64,000 bases of DNA from JAYRZB01 sp041916675. GTDB taxonomy: Bacteria; Pseudomonadota; Alphaproteobacteria; Rhizobiales; Devosiaceae. The notes beneath the pieces are model-generated. The model was not told the DNA's origin. It saw only the letters and a program-made list of their open reading frames with translations, and did not search any database. This document shows, one piece after another, positions 39,714-49,854 of this stretch (its first letter is position 1; each line of letters starts with the position of its first letter). Both the position numbers and the translations under genes were made by a program. Location: positions 124,001 to 188,000 of the forward strand of contig JAYRZB010000006.1 of assembly GCA_041916675.1 (NCBI GenBank), in the 5' to 3' direction.

Positions 39714-41300
39714 ATGGCGGACAAGGTTGTTATCAAGCGCGCACTTCTTTCGGTTTCCGACAAGGCGGGGATCATCGATTTCGCCCGGGCGCTGGCCGCG
39801 CAGGGGGTCGATCTGGTCTCGACCGGCGGCACGGCGAAACTGATCGCCGAAGCCGGCATTCCGGTGCGCGATATTGCCGACCTGACCGGTTTTCCCGAGA
39901 TGATGGATGGTCGGGTCAAGACCCTGCATCCCAAGGTGCATGGCGGACTGCTGTCGGTGCGCGACAATGCCGAGCACCAGGCAGCCATGGCCGACCATGC
40001 CATCGTCCCCATCGATCTGGTGGTGGTCAATCTCTATCCCTTCGAGGCCACCGTCGCCCGCGGTGCCGATTATGACACCACGATTGAAAACATCGATATC
40101 GGCGGCCCGGCCATGATCCGGTCCGCCGCCAAGAACCATGCCTTTGTCTCGGTGGTCGTGGACCCCGCCGACTATCAGGCCGTGCTTGCCGCCATGGCCG
40201 AAGGCGGGGTGCCCCATGCGCTGCGCCAGCGGCTCGCGGCCAAGGCCTATGCCCGCACCGCAGCGTACGACGGGGCGATATCGAGCTGGTTTGCCAGGGA
40301 ACTGGCGATCACCGACATGCCCTGGCGCTCGTTCTCGGGCACGCTGCGCGAGGTGATGCGCTATGGGGAGAACCCGCATCAGTGGGCCGGGTTCTATGCC
40401 AATGGCGAAAACCGCCCCGGCGTTGCCACGGCCAGCCAGGTGCAGGGCAAGGCCCTGTCCTACAACAATATCAACGATACCGATGCAGCGTTCGAACTGG
40501 TCAGCGAGTTCGATCCGGTGCGCGATGGCGCCGCCGTTGCCATCATCAAGCACGCCAATCCCTGCGGCGTTGCCGTCGGCAAGACCCTGCTCGAGGCCTA
40601 TGCCAAGGCCCTGCGCACCGATCCGGTCAGCGCCTTTGGCGGCATCGTGGCGCTCAATGGCGAACTGGATGGCCCGACCGCCGAGGAGATCGTCAAGCTG
40701 TTCACCGAAGTGATCGTGGCGCCATCGGCAACTCCGGAAGCCATTGGCATCGTTGCGGCCAAAAAGAACCTGCGCCTGCTTTTGACCGGCGGTCTTGCCG
40801 ATCCCAAGGCCGAGGGGCTGACCGTTCGCTCGGTCGCCGGGGGCCTTCTGGTGCAAAGCCGGGACAACCGCAATGTCGATGATTGCGAATTGAGGGTCGT
40901 CACCCAAAAGCAGCCCAGCGCTGCCGAACTGGCCGATCTCAAACTGGCGGCAAAGGTGGCCAAGCACGTCAAGTCCAATGCCATCATCTATGTCAAGGAC
41001 GGCGCAACCGTCGGCATTGGCGCCGGGCAGATGAGCCGGGTCGATTCCACGCGGGTGGCGCATCGCAAATCGATCGATGCCGCAGAAGCTGCCGGCATTG
41101 AAGGCGCGCTGACCCAGGGGTCGGTTGTGGCATCGGACGCCTTTTTCCCGTTCGCCGATGGGCTGATTTCAGCGGTTGAGGCCGGGGCTACCGCCGTCAT
41201 CCAGCCGGGCGGCTCAATGCGCGACCAGGATGTGATCGATGCCGCCGACGCCGCCGACATCGCCATGGTCTTTACCGGCATGCGCCACTTCCGGCACTAA
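39714..41300 (+). CDS. purH: Bifunctional AICAR transformylase / IMP cyclohydrolase
   Basis: 528 residues, the usual length. N-terminal IMP cyclohydrolase ('ALLSVSDKAGIIDFARALAAQG', 'TGFPEMMDGRVKTLHPKVHGGLL'), C-terminal AICAR transformylase ('LRYGENPHQ'-like 'VMRYGENPHQWAGFY', 'IIKHANPCGVAV', 'DPVSAFGGIVALN', 'KSNAIIYVKDGATVGIGAGQMSRVDS'). It performs the last two steps of IMP synthesis. It is convergent with the glutamate dehydrogenase gene, with 4 bases between the stops. Confidence 0.98.
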   Translation: MADKVVIKRALLSVSDKAGIIDFARALAAQGVDLVSTGGTAKLIAEAGIPVRDIADLTGFPEMMDGRVKTLHPKVHGGLLSVRDNAEHQAAMADHAIVPIDLVVVNLYPFEATVARGADYDTTIENIDIGGPAMIRSAAKNHAFVSVVVDPADYQAVLAAMAEGGVPHALRQRLAAKAYARTAAYDGAISSWFARELAITDMPWRSFSGTLREVMRYGENPHQWAGFYANGENRPGVATASQVQGKALSYNNINDTDAAFELVSEFDPVRDGAAVAIIKHANPCGVAVGKTLLEAYAKALRTDPVSAFGGIVALNGELDGPTAEEIVKLFTEVIVAPSATPEAIGIVAAKKNLRLLLTGGLADPKAEGLTVRSVAGGLLVQSRDNRNVDDCELRVVTQKQPSAAELADLKLAAKVAKHVKSNAIIYVKDGATVGIGAGQMSRVDSTRVAHRKSIDAAEAAGIEGALTQGSVVASDAFFPFADGLISAVEAGATAVIQPGGSMRDQDVIDAADAADIAMVFTGMRHFRH

Positions 41301-41304
41301 GCCG

Positions 41305-44300
41305 TTAAAGGCTGCGCGCCAGGTCGGACAGCAGGCCGGCGGCCACCGAGAGCCGGGACACCGTGGTGTCCCCCTCGGTCAGGTCGGCGACCGCCTTGAC
41401 CACCCGATCGATAGCCTCGGGCCGGGCCGCACGCCAGGCGTTTAGCCGCTCGGGTATGGCACCGGTTCCGGCATCGAGCACGTCGGCGCTGAGGTCGCGC
41501 TGGGCCCGGGTCAGGTTGGCCAGCGCCCGGTCGAGCGCCATGCGCTCGAACTTGTCCGAGAGCAGGATGGTATTGCCCGCCTCAATGATGCGCCCGAGCG
41601 CAAAAATATCGAGCACGGCAAAGAATGCCCTGGCCGCTTCCCCGATGCCGACGCTGGCTCGGCCAGCCACCAGCACGATATCGCTGGCCAGTGCCAAAGC
41701 CGGCAGTTCGGCAATGCGGCGCGCCATGTCGGCGGGCACGCCCCCGGCTTCGAATTCGGCGGCGCGGGCGGCGATGGTTCTGGCCAGTGCCTGCGGCAAC
41801 AGGCTCGGCAGCAGCGCCCGCACCTCGTTAACACCCTTTTCATAGCGCTCGACCAGCCCGGACAGGCCGCCGACAAAATCGCCATTGCGCAGGAACCACA
41901 GCGTCTGCCGGGTCAACAGCCCTTCCACCTCGGCATAGAGGGCCAGCTGCGTTGCGCCCTTGACCTTGCCATCGAGCATGTCGATCAGCTTGTTGAGCTC
42001 GGGCAGGCCATAGGCATCGCGGGCGGTGGCATAGGCCGCCGTCACCTGCCCGGCATCGGCCGAGGTTGCGCGCATCATTTCGGTGACGAAGGCCGGTCCG
42101 CCGCGATTGATCATGGCGTTCGAAAGTACGGTTGCAATCACCTCGCGCCGCAGCCGGTGCCCGGTAATGGTATCGGGATAGGCCTCGATCAGTTTTTCCG
42201 GGAAGTAGCGATAGAGCTCCTTGAAGAGATAGGGGTCATCGGGCACCGCCGAATGGAGCAGGTCGGCATAAAGCGTGTTCTTGGCATAGGCGAGCAGCAC
42301 CGCCAGTTCAGGCCGGGTCAGGCCCCTGCCGCTGGCGGCCCGGGCGTCGAGCCCTGTATCGTCTGGCAGGTATTCGACGGCCCGGTTCAACAGGCCGCGC
42401 GCTTCAAGGGCCTCGATCAGGGCGCGGTGGTCTGGGAACTCGGCCAGCCCCCGCCGCTCGGTCACCGACAGGGCCAGGGTCTGCAGATAGTTGTTGCGCA
42501 GGCAAAGCTCGGCTACCTCGTCGGTCATCCGGGCGAGGAACTCATTGCGTTGGCTGGTCGACATCTTGCCCGCCCGCACCAGGGTGCCGAGCGCAATCTT
42601 GATATTGACCTCAAGGTCGGAGGAATTGACCCCGGCCGAATTGTCGATGGCATCGGTGTTGATCCGCCCGCCATGGAGCGCATATTCGATGCGCCCGCGC
42701 TGCGTCATGCCCAGATTGGCGCCCTCGCCGATCACCTTGGCGCGGATATCCTTGCCGGTGACGCGGATGGCATCATTGGCGCGGTCCCCGGCCTGCAGGT
42801 CGGTTTCGCCCGAAGCGCGCACATAGGTGCCGATGCCGCCGAACCAGAGCAGATCGACGGGGGCTTTGAGGATCGCGGTCATCACCTCCTGCGGTGTCAC
42901 CGGGGCATTGGACAGGCCTAGCGTCTTGCGCGCTTCGGTCGAAAGCTCAACCGTCTTGGCGGCACGCGAGAAGATGCCGCCGCCTTTTGACAGCACAGCC
43001 TTGTCATAGTCCTGCCAGCTCGAACGCGGCAGGTTAAAGAGCCTCGCCCGTTCGGCCAGCGATGCGGTCGGGTCCGGATCGGGGTCGATGAAGATATCGC
43101 GGTGATCGAATGCTGCGATCAGCCGTGTCGTTGGCGAGAGCAGCATGCCATTGCCGAACACGTCGCCTGACATGTCGCCGACCCCGGCCACGGTAAACGG
43201 CTCGTTCTGGATATCGCGATCCATTTCGCGGAAGTGGCGCTTGACCGCCTCCCAGCCGCCGCGGGCGGTAATGCCCATCTTCTTGTGGTCATAGCCGGCC
43301 GAACCGCCCGAGGCGAAGGCATCGCCGAGCCAGAAGTTCTTTTCGGTGGCAATAGCATTGGCCGTGTCGGAAAAACTCGCCGTGCCCTTGTCGGCGGCGA
43401 CCACCAGATAGGGATCATCGCCATCGCGCCGCACCAGTTGGGCCGGTGGCAGCACGCGGTCGCCATCGAGATTGTCGGTCACGTCCAGCAGGGTCGAAAC
43501 GAAGATTTTATAGCAGGCCGTGCCCTCTTTCATCACCGCGTCGCGGTCCCCGCCGGCCGGGCTCTGTTTGGGCACGAAGGCGCCCTTGGCGCCCACTGGC
43601 ACGATGATGGCGTTCTTGACCTGCTGGGCTTTGACCAGCCCCAGCACTTCGGTGCGGAAATCCTCCGGCCGGTCCGACCAGCGCAGCCCGCCACGGGCAA
43701 TGGCGCCAAAGCGCAGGTGCAGGCCCTCGACGCGCGGCGAATAAACAAAGATCTCCCGATAGGGCCGTGGTTCGGGCAGGGCCTCGATGGCGGCGCAATC
43801 GAACTTGATGGCAAGCGCTGCCCGGCGCGTGCCATCGAAATTGCGCTGATAAAAATTGGTGCGCAGCCCGGCATCGATCAGGTTGAGGAAGCGGCGGATG
43901 ATGCGGTCCTCATCGAGCGAAGCGGTCTTGTCGAGCGCCTCCTCGATGGCCAGCCGCGCCGCCTGTTCGACGGCCTCGCGATCGCCCTCAAAGCCGGGGT
44001 TGTGCCGGGCGTGGAACAGGTCGACCAGCGCAATCGCAACATCGGGATGCAGGCTGAGCACGGTGGCCAGGTACCGCTGCGAATAAGCCAGCCCGATCTG
44101 GCGCAGGTAGCGGGCCAGCGCCCGCAGGATCACCACATCGTCCCAGGCCAGGCTGGCCTTGACCGTCAACTGGTTGAATAGGTCGCTCTCGGCATGGTTC
44201 TGGCTCACCGAAAGGATCGCAGCTTCCAGCGTTCCGGCCAGCGCCTTGACGTCGAGGCTGCCAGAACCGGGCAGGGAGAGCACCATGTCGTGCAGATAGG

Positions 44301-46062
44301 TTTCAGCCCCGCCGGGTCCGCGCAGCGTATAGGTGCGCTCGTCCACCACCCGGAAACCGAAGTTTTCGAGCATCGGCACCCGGTCGGAAAGCTCGATCGG
44401 GCTTTCGCGGTGGAAGACTTTGAGCCCCAGCGCACCATCATCACCCTGACGGGCGCCAAAGCGGATGGCGATGCCGCCTTCGGGCAGGGCCTTGAGCACG
44501 TCGATATCGGCCAATGCATCCTGCACGCTGTTGCGCGCCTGGTAAGCGGCGGAAAACGCTTCGCCATAGGCGGCAACGTCGGCGGCATTGGCGCTGGCCT
44601 CGGCCAGCCGGTCAGCGAACGAGCGGACGATGTCGGCGACGGCGGCTTCGAGCAGGTTGCGCGGCGGGCGCGGCGTGCCATCGGCGATACGGCCGAGGAT
44701 GAAATGCACCCGCACCAGTTCCCCTTCAGGGAAATGCGGATAATAGGCCGAAACGCGCGCCTCATACTGCTCGGCGAGGTATTCTCCGATGCGCGCCCGC
44801 GCGTCCGAGGTGTAGCGGTCGCGCGGCAAGTAGACCAGCACCGAGACATAGTTGTCGAACCGGTCGATGCGCGGCAGCACCCGCACCCGCGGCCGGTCGG
44901 CCAGCCCGGCAATGATGGTGGCAAACTCAAACAGCTGATCGTCGGAAATCTGGAACAGTTCGTCGCGCGGATAGCCATCGAGCGCGCTCATCAGCGCCTT
45001 GCCGGCATGGCCGTTGGCCGGCAGGCCCGACCGGGCCATGACGCCCGAAATCTTGCGCCGGATCAGCGGCACGTCCGAATGCGGGGTGGCCAGCGACATC
45101 GAGGTGAAGAGCCCAAGGATACGTAGTTCCCCCGTCAGCACCCCACCGGGGCCGAACAGCTTGACCCCTATATAGTCCATGTGTCCGCGCCGGTGCACGG
45201 TTGAGCGCACATTGGCCTTGGTCAACATGAGTGGCGCCGGGTCGGTGAGGAAGGCGGCGTGCTGGGGGGTCATTTCCACATAGTCGGGCCCAGCGCGCAG
45301 GAAGCGGAAGTCGGGGTCTTCGAGAATGCCAAGGCCGCTGCCCGGCACCACTTCGAGGTCCGGCGCTGAGCGCGTGCCGACGAGGCGGTATTCGCGCATG
45401 CCCAGAAAGGTGAAATTATGGTCGGCCAGCCAGCCGAGAAACTGCATGGCCTCATTGAGCGCTGACGGCGCAACCCCGCCCGGTGCGCTTTGCAACCCCG
45501 CAATCGCGGCGGTCAGGCGTTCGAGCATCGGGCGCCAGCCGCGCACGGTGCGCGCCACATCGGTCAGGACGCGGCCGATCTCGGCCCTGATCGCTTCGCG
45601 CAGCCCGTCATTGGCCAGCGGGTCGATATGGATATGGAGGAAACTCTCAAGCGGACCCTTGGCAGCCGAGGCATCGGCGATCCGGTGCGCGGCGGGGTCC
45701 CAGGCCAGCACCGGATGCGTCATCAGGCGCACCACCGCCCCGCGGGCGCGCACGGCCGCCAGCACCGAATCGACGATGAACGGCATGTCGGGGGAGAACA
45801 CATCGATCACCTCGGGGGCGTTCATGGTCTCGGCCGGGGGGCTGATGGCGACGAAATAGGGCGCGTCCTTGCGCTCTTCGATCAGGCCATAGGAGCGGCG
45901 CAGGATGGCCTCGACCTCGCCGGGCCGGTAGGGCGCAAGGTCCTCGGCCTCGGTGGCGTTCAGGGTCGTCAGCAGGAACCTTGAAAAATTGGGTTCGCTT
46001 TCAGCCAGTTGCTGGCCGATCGCCAGAAGTTTTGCGCGGGTGCCGCCGCCCGTCTGGTTCAT
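41305..46062 (-). CDS. gdhB: NAD-specific glutamate dehydrogenase (large, GdhB type)
   Basis: 1585 residues, the size of the 180-kDa-class NAD-GDH of alpha- and gammaproteobacteria. An N-terminal regulatory half (ACT-like) precedes the catalytic core: 'LRFGAIARGGLRWSDRPEDFRTEVLGLVKAQQVKNAIIVPVGAKGAFV' and 'NFWLGDAFASGGSAGYDHKKMGITARGGWEAVKRHF', with the Rossmann segment 'VAGVGDMSGDVFGNGMLLS'. It deaminates glutamate to 2-oxoglutarate for catabolism. GGGAGAG lies upstream of the start. It is divergent from leuC across 198 bases. Confidence 0.96.
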   Translation of the reverse strand: MNQTGGGTRAKLLAIGQQLAESEPNFSRFLLTTLNATEAEDLAPYRPGEVEAILRRSYGLIEERKDAPYFVAISPPAETMNAPEVIDVFSPDMPFIVDSVLAAVRARGAVVRLMTHPVLAWDPAAHRIADASAAKGPLESFLHIHIDPLANDGLREAIRAEIGRVLTDVARTVRGWRPMLERLTAAIAGLQSAPGGVAPSALNEAMQFLGWLADHNFTFLGMREYRLVGTRSAPDLEVVPGSGLGILEDPDFRFLRAGPDYVEMTPQHAAFLTDPAPLMLTKANVRSTVHRRGHMDYIGVKLFGPGGVLTGELRILGLFTSMSLATPHSDVPLIRRKISGVMARSGLPANGHAGKALMSALDGYPRDELFQISDDQLFEFATIIAGLADRPRVRVLPRIDRFDNYVSVLVYLPRDRYTSDARARIGEYLAEQYEARVSAYYPHFPEGELVRVHFILGRIADGTPRPPRNLLEAAVADIVRSFADRLAEASANAADVAAYGEAFSAAYQARNSVQDALADIDVLKALPEGGIAIRFGARQGDDGALGLKVFHRESPIELSDRVPMLENFGFRVVDERTYTLRGPGGAETYLHDMVLSLPGSGSLDVKALAGTLEAAILSVSQNHAESDLFNQLTVKASLAWDDVVILRALARYLRQIGLAYSQRYLATVLSLHPDVAIALVDLFHARHNPGFEGDREAVEQAARLAIEEALDKTASLDEDRIIRRFLNLIDAGLRTNFYQRNFDGTRRAALAIKFDCAAIEALPEPRPYREIFVYSPRVEGLHLRFGAIARGGLRWSDRPEDFRTEVLGLVKAQQVKNAIIVPVGAKGAFVPKQSPAGGDRDAVMKEGTACYKIFVSTLLDVTDNLDGDRVLPPAQLVRRDGDDPYLVVAADKGTASFSDTANAIATEKNFWLGDAFASGGSAGYDHKKMGITARGGWEAVKRHFREMDRDIQNEPFTVAGVGDMSGDVFGNGMLLSPTTRLIAAFDHRDIFIDPDPDPTASLAERARLFNLPRSSWQDYDKAVLSKGGGIFSRAAKTVELSTEARKTLGLSNAPVTPQEVMTAILKAPVDLLWFGGIGTYVRASGETDLQAGDRANDAIRVTGKDIRAKVIGEGANLGMTQRGRIEYALHGGRINTDAIDNSAGVNSSDLEVNIKIALGTLVRAGKMSTSQRNEFLARMTDEVAELCLRNNYLQTLALSVTERRGLAEFPDHRALIEALEARGLLNRAVEYLPDDTGLDARAASGRGLTRPELAVLLAYAKNTLYADLLHSAVPDDPYLFKELYRYFPEKLIEAYPDTITGHRLRREVIATVLSNAMINRGGPAFVTEMMRATSADAGQVTAAYATARDAYGLPELNKLIDMLDGKVKGATQLALYAEVEGLLTRQTLWFLRNGDFVGGLSGLVERYEKGVNEVRALLPSLLPQALARTIAARAAEFEAGGVPADMARRIAELPALALASDIVLVAGRASVGIGEAARAFFAVLDIFALGRIIEAGNTILLSDKFERMALDRALANLTRAQRDLSADVLDAGTGAIPERLNAWRAARPEAIDRVVKAVADLTEGDTTVSRLSVAAGLLSDLARSL

Positions 46063-46190
46063 TCCGATTCACTCTCCCACTCGCTTCATCACACTGCGTC
46101 CGGGCAAAGTGTTTGTCGAGGCCGTGCTGATTCTTGAACCCAGACCAAGGTCGGGTACCTCATGGCGACGCAGCGCCGGGCCCGAAACCG

Positions 46191-46219
46191 TTGACGCTGG
46201 CCCGGATGCGGGCTTAGAA
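46191..46219 (+). promoter_or_regulatory. Candidate leuC promoter
   Basis: -35 TTGACG (46191-46196), 17-base spacer and -10-like TTAGAA (46214-46219), 42 bases before the leuC start. The -10 match is weak. No leader peptide with a leucine run was found. Confidence 0.4.
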
Positions 46220-46260
46220 CGGCGCGGCAAGCCACCTTTACGAGTTTGGACAGTCCGCCT

Positions 46261-47667
46261 ATGACCACGATGCGCACGCTTTACGACAAGATCTGGGATG
46301 ACCACCTGGTTGGCACCAATGCGGATGGCACCGGACTTTTGTATATCGATCGCCATCTTGTGCATGAAGTGACCAGTCCGCAGGCGTTCGAGGGCCTGCG
46401 CATGAGCGGGCGCAAGGTGCGGGCGCCGCAGCGTACGCTGGCCGTGGTGGATCACAACGTGCCCACCACCGACCGCAGCCTGCCCAATCCGGATCCGGAA
46501 AGCGTCATCCAGATCGCGGCGCTGGCCGAAAACACCCGCGATTTCGGCATCGAATATTATGATGCCTTCGATAAGCGGCAGGGCATTGTGCACATCGTTG
46601 GCCCCGAGCAGGGCTTTACCCTGCCCGGCATGACCATTGTGTGCGGCGACAGCCATACCTCGACCCATGGGGCCTTCGGGGCGCTGGCCCATGGCATCGG
46701 CACGTCCGAGGTCGAGCATGTGCTCGCCACCCAGACCCTGATCCAGCAGAAGGCCAAGAACATGCTGGTGCGCGTCGACGGGCAGTTGCCCGAAGGCGTC
46801 ACCGCCAAGGACATCATCCTTGCCATCATCGGTGAAATCGGCACGGCGGGCGGCAATGGCCACGTCATCGAGTTTGCTGGCGAAGCCATCCGGTCGCTCT
46901 CGATGGAGGGCCGGATGACGGTCTGTAACATGACCATCGAGGGTGGCGCCCGCGCCGGTCTGATCGCGCCCGACGAAAAGACCTTCGACTATGTCAAAGG
47001 CCGCCCGCGCGCCCCAAAAGGCCAGGCCTGGGACATGGCGCTCGCTTACTGGAAGACGCTTTACTCCGACGAGGGCGCCCACTTCGACAAGGTGGTGGTG
47101 CTCGATGCCGCCAAGCTGCCCCCGATCGTCTCCTGGGGCTCATCGCCCGAGGACGTGATTTCGGTTACCGGCGCGGTACCGAACCCCGATGATATCGCGG
47201 ATGCCAACAAGCGCGCCTCCAAATGGCGGGCGCTCGACTATATGGGGCTCGTCCCGGGCACCAAGATCACCGACATTGGGATTGACCGGGTGTTTATCGG
47301 ATCGTGCACCAATGGCCGCATCGAAGACCTGCGCGCCGCCGCCGCCGTGCTCAAGGGCAAAAAGGTTGCCGCCACCGTCAATGCCATGGTCGTGCCCGGG
47401 TCGGGCCTGGTCAAGGAACAGGCCGAGGCCGAAGGCCTTGATGTGATCTTCAAGGACGCCGGCTTTGAATGGCGCGAGCCGGGCTGCTCGATGTGCCTGG
47501 CCATGAACCCCGACAAGCTCAAGCCACAGGAACGCTGCGCGTCGACCTCGAATCGCAATTTCGAGGGTCGGCAGGGTTTCAAGGGTCGCACGCATCTGGT
47601 CTCGCCGGCGATGGCGGCAGCGGCGGCGGTTGCCGGCCACTTCGTCGATATCCGCGATTGGCAGTGA
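46261..47667 (+). CDS. leuC: 3-isopropylmalate dehydratase, large subunit
   Basis: 468 residues. The aconitase-type 4Fe-4S cysteines are in 'IGSCTNGRIEDLRAA' and 'EPGCSMCLAMNPD'; 'VCGDSHTSTHGAFG' is the conserved substrate region. With LeuD (53399-54004) it isomerises 2-isopropylmalate to 3-isopropylmalate in leucine synthesis. The large and small subunits are 5.7 kb apart here rather than adjacent. The stop overlaps the GTG start of the metallopeptidase gene by 4 bases. Confidence 0.98.
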   Translation: MTTMRTLYDKIWDDHLVGTNADGTGLLYIDRHLVHEVTSPQAFEGLRMSGRKVRAPQRTLAVVDHNVPTTDRSLPNPDPESVIQIAALAENTRDFGIEYYDAFDKRQGIVHIVGPEQGFTLPGMTIVCGDSHTSTHGAFGALAHGIGTSEVEHVLATQTLIQQKAKNMLVRVDGQLPEGVTAKDIILAIIGEIGTAGGNGHVIEFAGEAIRSLSMEGRMTVCNMTIEGGARAGLIAPDEKTFDYVKGRPRAPKGQAWDMALAYWKTLYSDEGAHFDKVVVLDAAKLPPIVSWGSSPEDVISVTGAVPNPDDIADANKRASKWRALDYMGLVPGTKITDIGIDRVFIGSCTNGRIEDLRAAAAVLKGKKVAATVNAMVVPGSGLVKEQAEAEGLDVIFKDAGFEWREPGCSMCLAMNPDKLKPQERCASTSNRNFEGRQGFKGRTHLVSPAMAAAAAVAGHFVDIRDWQ

Positions 47668-48092
47668 TCGGGTCAAACCCCTGGGCGGGGCGCAAGGCCC
47701 CGACCCTTGATGACTTTGAACTTCTGGCGCGGCAGGCGCTTGAAAACCTGCCGCAGCCATTTCTAGGTCTCGTGCAAGGCGTGCCCTTCACCGTCGCCGA
47801 GTTCGCCGACGACGATGTGCTTGAAGAGCTTGAGATCGAAAGCCCGTTCGATCTGATGGGGCTGTTCCAGGGCGTGGGGCTGCCCGAGATCGGGGATACC
47901 CCGCCCACCGGCATGCTGCCCAATCGCATTTTCCTCTACCGCCGCGCCATCCTCGATTTCTGGGCCGAAGAGGACGAGACCCTGGGCGATGTGATCACCC
48001 ATGTGCTCATCCACGAGATCGGGCACCATTTCGGCTATTCGGACGAGGACATGGAAGCCATTGAGGCCGAGGCCGAGCGCGAGGGCCGTTAA
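47664..48092 (+). CDS. Zincin-like metallopeptidase family protein
   Basis: 142 residues, starting at GTG 47664, which overlaps the leuC stop (GTGA). The catalytic motif is 'VLIHEIGHHFGYSDEDMEAI' (HExxH with a downstream acidic residue), within a small domain of the minimal zincin type (DUF1025-like). The N-terminal part 'TLDDFELLARQALENLPQPFLGLVQGVPFTVAEFADD' is also conserved. The substrate is unknown. A longer upstream frame lies entirely within leuC in another reading frame and is not believed. Confidence 0.88.
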   Translation: MIGSNPWAGRKAPTLDDFELLARQALENLPQPFLGLVQGVPFTVAEFADDDVLEELEIESPFDLMGLFQGVGLPEIGDTPPTGMLPNRIFLYRRAILDFWAEEDETLGDVITHVLIHEIGHHFGYSDEDMEAIEAEAEREGR

Positions 48093-48095
48093 GCG

Positions 48096-48398
48096 CTAGC
48101 TGGCCGGGCGCGGCACGAAGTCATATTCGGCCTCGGCGCCGCCCGAGGGATCATCGGAGACCCGCAGCGCCAACCCTTCGCGTTCCAGCGCTGCCAGCCA
48201 GTCTTCCCAGCTCACCAGTTCAAATCCGCCCGCCCGCTCGCCCTGATTGGCCAGCGCATCGATCGACTGCTGGCCAAAGGTCAGCTGCAGCACGGTGCGG
48301 GTTTTGGTGCCCGAGGGGGTTTCCATCAGAACCGGGGAGCCGCTGCGGGCTTCGGCCCATTGGCGGATTTCGGCTGGCTTGGTCAGAATTTTCGACAT
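48096..48398 (-). CDS. Small conserved hypothetical protein (paralogue of 49855-50154)
   Basis: 100 residues, not recognised, soluble. Pattern: 'EIRQWAEARSGSPVLMETPSG', a central beta-looking 'RTVLQLTFGQ', then 'FELVSWEDWLAALEREGLALRVSD' and a terminal 'AEYDFVPRPA'. The same order of features occurs in the 99-residue protein at 49855-50154: 'IQNWVATHNGTPAIV', 'SWTAWLAELDRQQLALKVLD', 'DYEFVARRD'. The two are paralogues, both on the minus strand, on either side of a diguanylate cyclase gene. It is convergent with the metallopeptidase gene, 3 bases apart. Confidence 0.7.
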   Translation of the reverse strand: MSKILTKPAEIRQWAEARSGSPVLMETPSGTKTRTVLQLTFGQQSIDALANQGERAGGFELVSWEDWLAALEREGLALRVSDDPSGGAEAEYDFVPRPAS

Positions 48399-48658
48399 TG
48401 GTGGCTCCGTTCAAATGGCCCGCACCAGCGGCCCTTACACCCACCCTAACCTCACCGGCGGGGCGGGCCATGATCAAGATCAAACGCATCTGCGGCACTT
48501 TTGGCTGCATGGCCAAAAGCTTATGCCCGCAGACCCTGTTGATATCGTGTGTAAGCCGGGCCCAAACCAGACCTTGCATGGCAGTTGCGGGCAAAAGTTA
48601 ACGGGTTGTTTCGCATGGCTGGCTATGGTCCGCCCCGATCAATGGCGGGGGCCAGACG

Positions 48659-49849
48659 ATGAGCGGAGCAGGGTTTGTCCTGACCATCAATCTTGCGGTT
48701 TCGGGCCTGTTTGCGCTGGCGTTTCTCACCCTTGCCGCCCACCACAAGGCCAGTTCTGCCGCTCTGTGGTTTGCGGGCGGCTATGGCTTGGCCATCGCCT
48801 ATTTCGTGCTTGAGTTCATCCTGCCCTATCAGGCTAATCCCTATCCGGTGGTGCTGGCCGCGTTCGGCGCCTTTCTGGGCGCGCTGATGCTGGCCGTGGT
48901 GGGCATTGCGCGGCGCTACCGGGTCAGCGCGCCATGGCAGGCGCTGCTGGCGGTCGGTGCCTTTTCTCTGGCGCTGAACGCTTATGGGCTCACCCTGCCG
49001 CGCGCCTCGTTTGTCCGGCAGATGGCCTATCAGTTTCCATACTTCCTGACCGAGGGACTGGCGGCTCTGACCATCCTGCGAAGCCGGCAGCGCAGCGGGC
49101 TTGACCTGATCTTTTTCACCGTCATTGGCCTCTCGGCCTGCCACTACCTCGCCAAACCCTTCATTGCCCAGATCGTGGGCGGAGTGGGCAACAGCCCGCA
49201 GGCCTATGTGCTCAGCCAATATGCCCTGTTCTCGCAGGCAACCGGCGCGGTGCTGGTGGTGGCAACCGGACTTTGCGGGTTGCTCATGCTCAGCCGTGAC
49301 ATGCTCGAGGAGGCGCGCCGCGATTCCGAAACCGACCGGTTATCGGGTCTCTGCAACCGCCGCGGCTTTGAGGACCGCGCCACACCCTGCCTCAGGCTCA
49401 GCCCCAATGTGGCGCTGGTTGTGTCCGATCTCGATGGCTTTAAACGCATCAACGACAGCCATGGTCACGAAAGCGGCGATCGGGTCATCCAGTCCTTTTC
49501 GGCCATCCTGACCCGGTCCGCACCGGCGGGTGCGACCTGCGGTCGGATGGGCGGGGAGGAATTCGCCATCCTGCTGCCGGGAGCCAATCTGGCATCGGCA
49601 CGGTTGTTTGCCGAAACGGTGCGATCGGCCTTTGCGGCCATTCCGGTTGCCGGGCTGGGCGAGGAGCGGTTCACGGCAAGCTTCGGGCTTACCGTTATGG
49701 AGCCCGGGGACACGCTGTCGGACATGCTGCGGCGCGCCGATATCGCGCTCTATAAAGCCAAGCATGCCGGGCGCAACTGCGTGTGCATCGCTCCGGCGGC
49801 CGGGCAGGGTAGCGCCTGGCGCGAACCGATGGCGCTCCAGCAGGCCTGA
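48659..49849 (+). CDS. Membrane diguanylate cyclase (GGDEF)
   Basis: 396 residues. Six or seven transmembrane segments in the first ~220 residues, then a GGDEF domain with 'LSGLCNRRGFEDRA', 'ALVVSDLDGFKRINDSHGHESGDRVIQ' and an active-site 'MGGEEFAILLPG' (GGEEF is active in the family). No RxxD inhibitory site at the usual position and no EAL domain. It makes cyclic di-GMP in response to an unknown membrane signal. It is flanked on both sides by the paralogous small genes at 48096-48398 and 49855-50154. Confidence 0.93.
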   Translation: MSGAGFVLTINLAVSGLFALAFLTLAAHHKASSAALWFAGGYGLAIAYFVLEFILPYQANPYPVVLAAFGAFLGALMLAVVGIARRYRVSAPWQALLAVGAFSLALNAYGLTLPRASFVRQMAYQFPYFLTEGLAALTILRSRQRSGLDLIFFTVIGLSACHYLAKPFIAQIVGGVGNSPQAYVLSQYALFSQATGAVLVVATGLCGLLMLSRDMLEEARRDSETDRLSGLCNRRGFEDRATPCLRLSPNVALVVSDLDGFKRINDSHGHESGDRVIQSFSAILTRSAPAGATCGRMGGEEFAILLPGANLASARLFAETVRSAFAAIPVAGLGEERFTASFGLTVMEPGDTLSDMLRRADIALYKAKHAGRNCVCIAPAAGQGSAWREPMALQQA

Positions 49850-49854
49850 CCGGG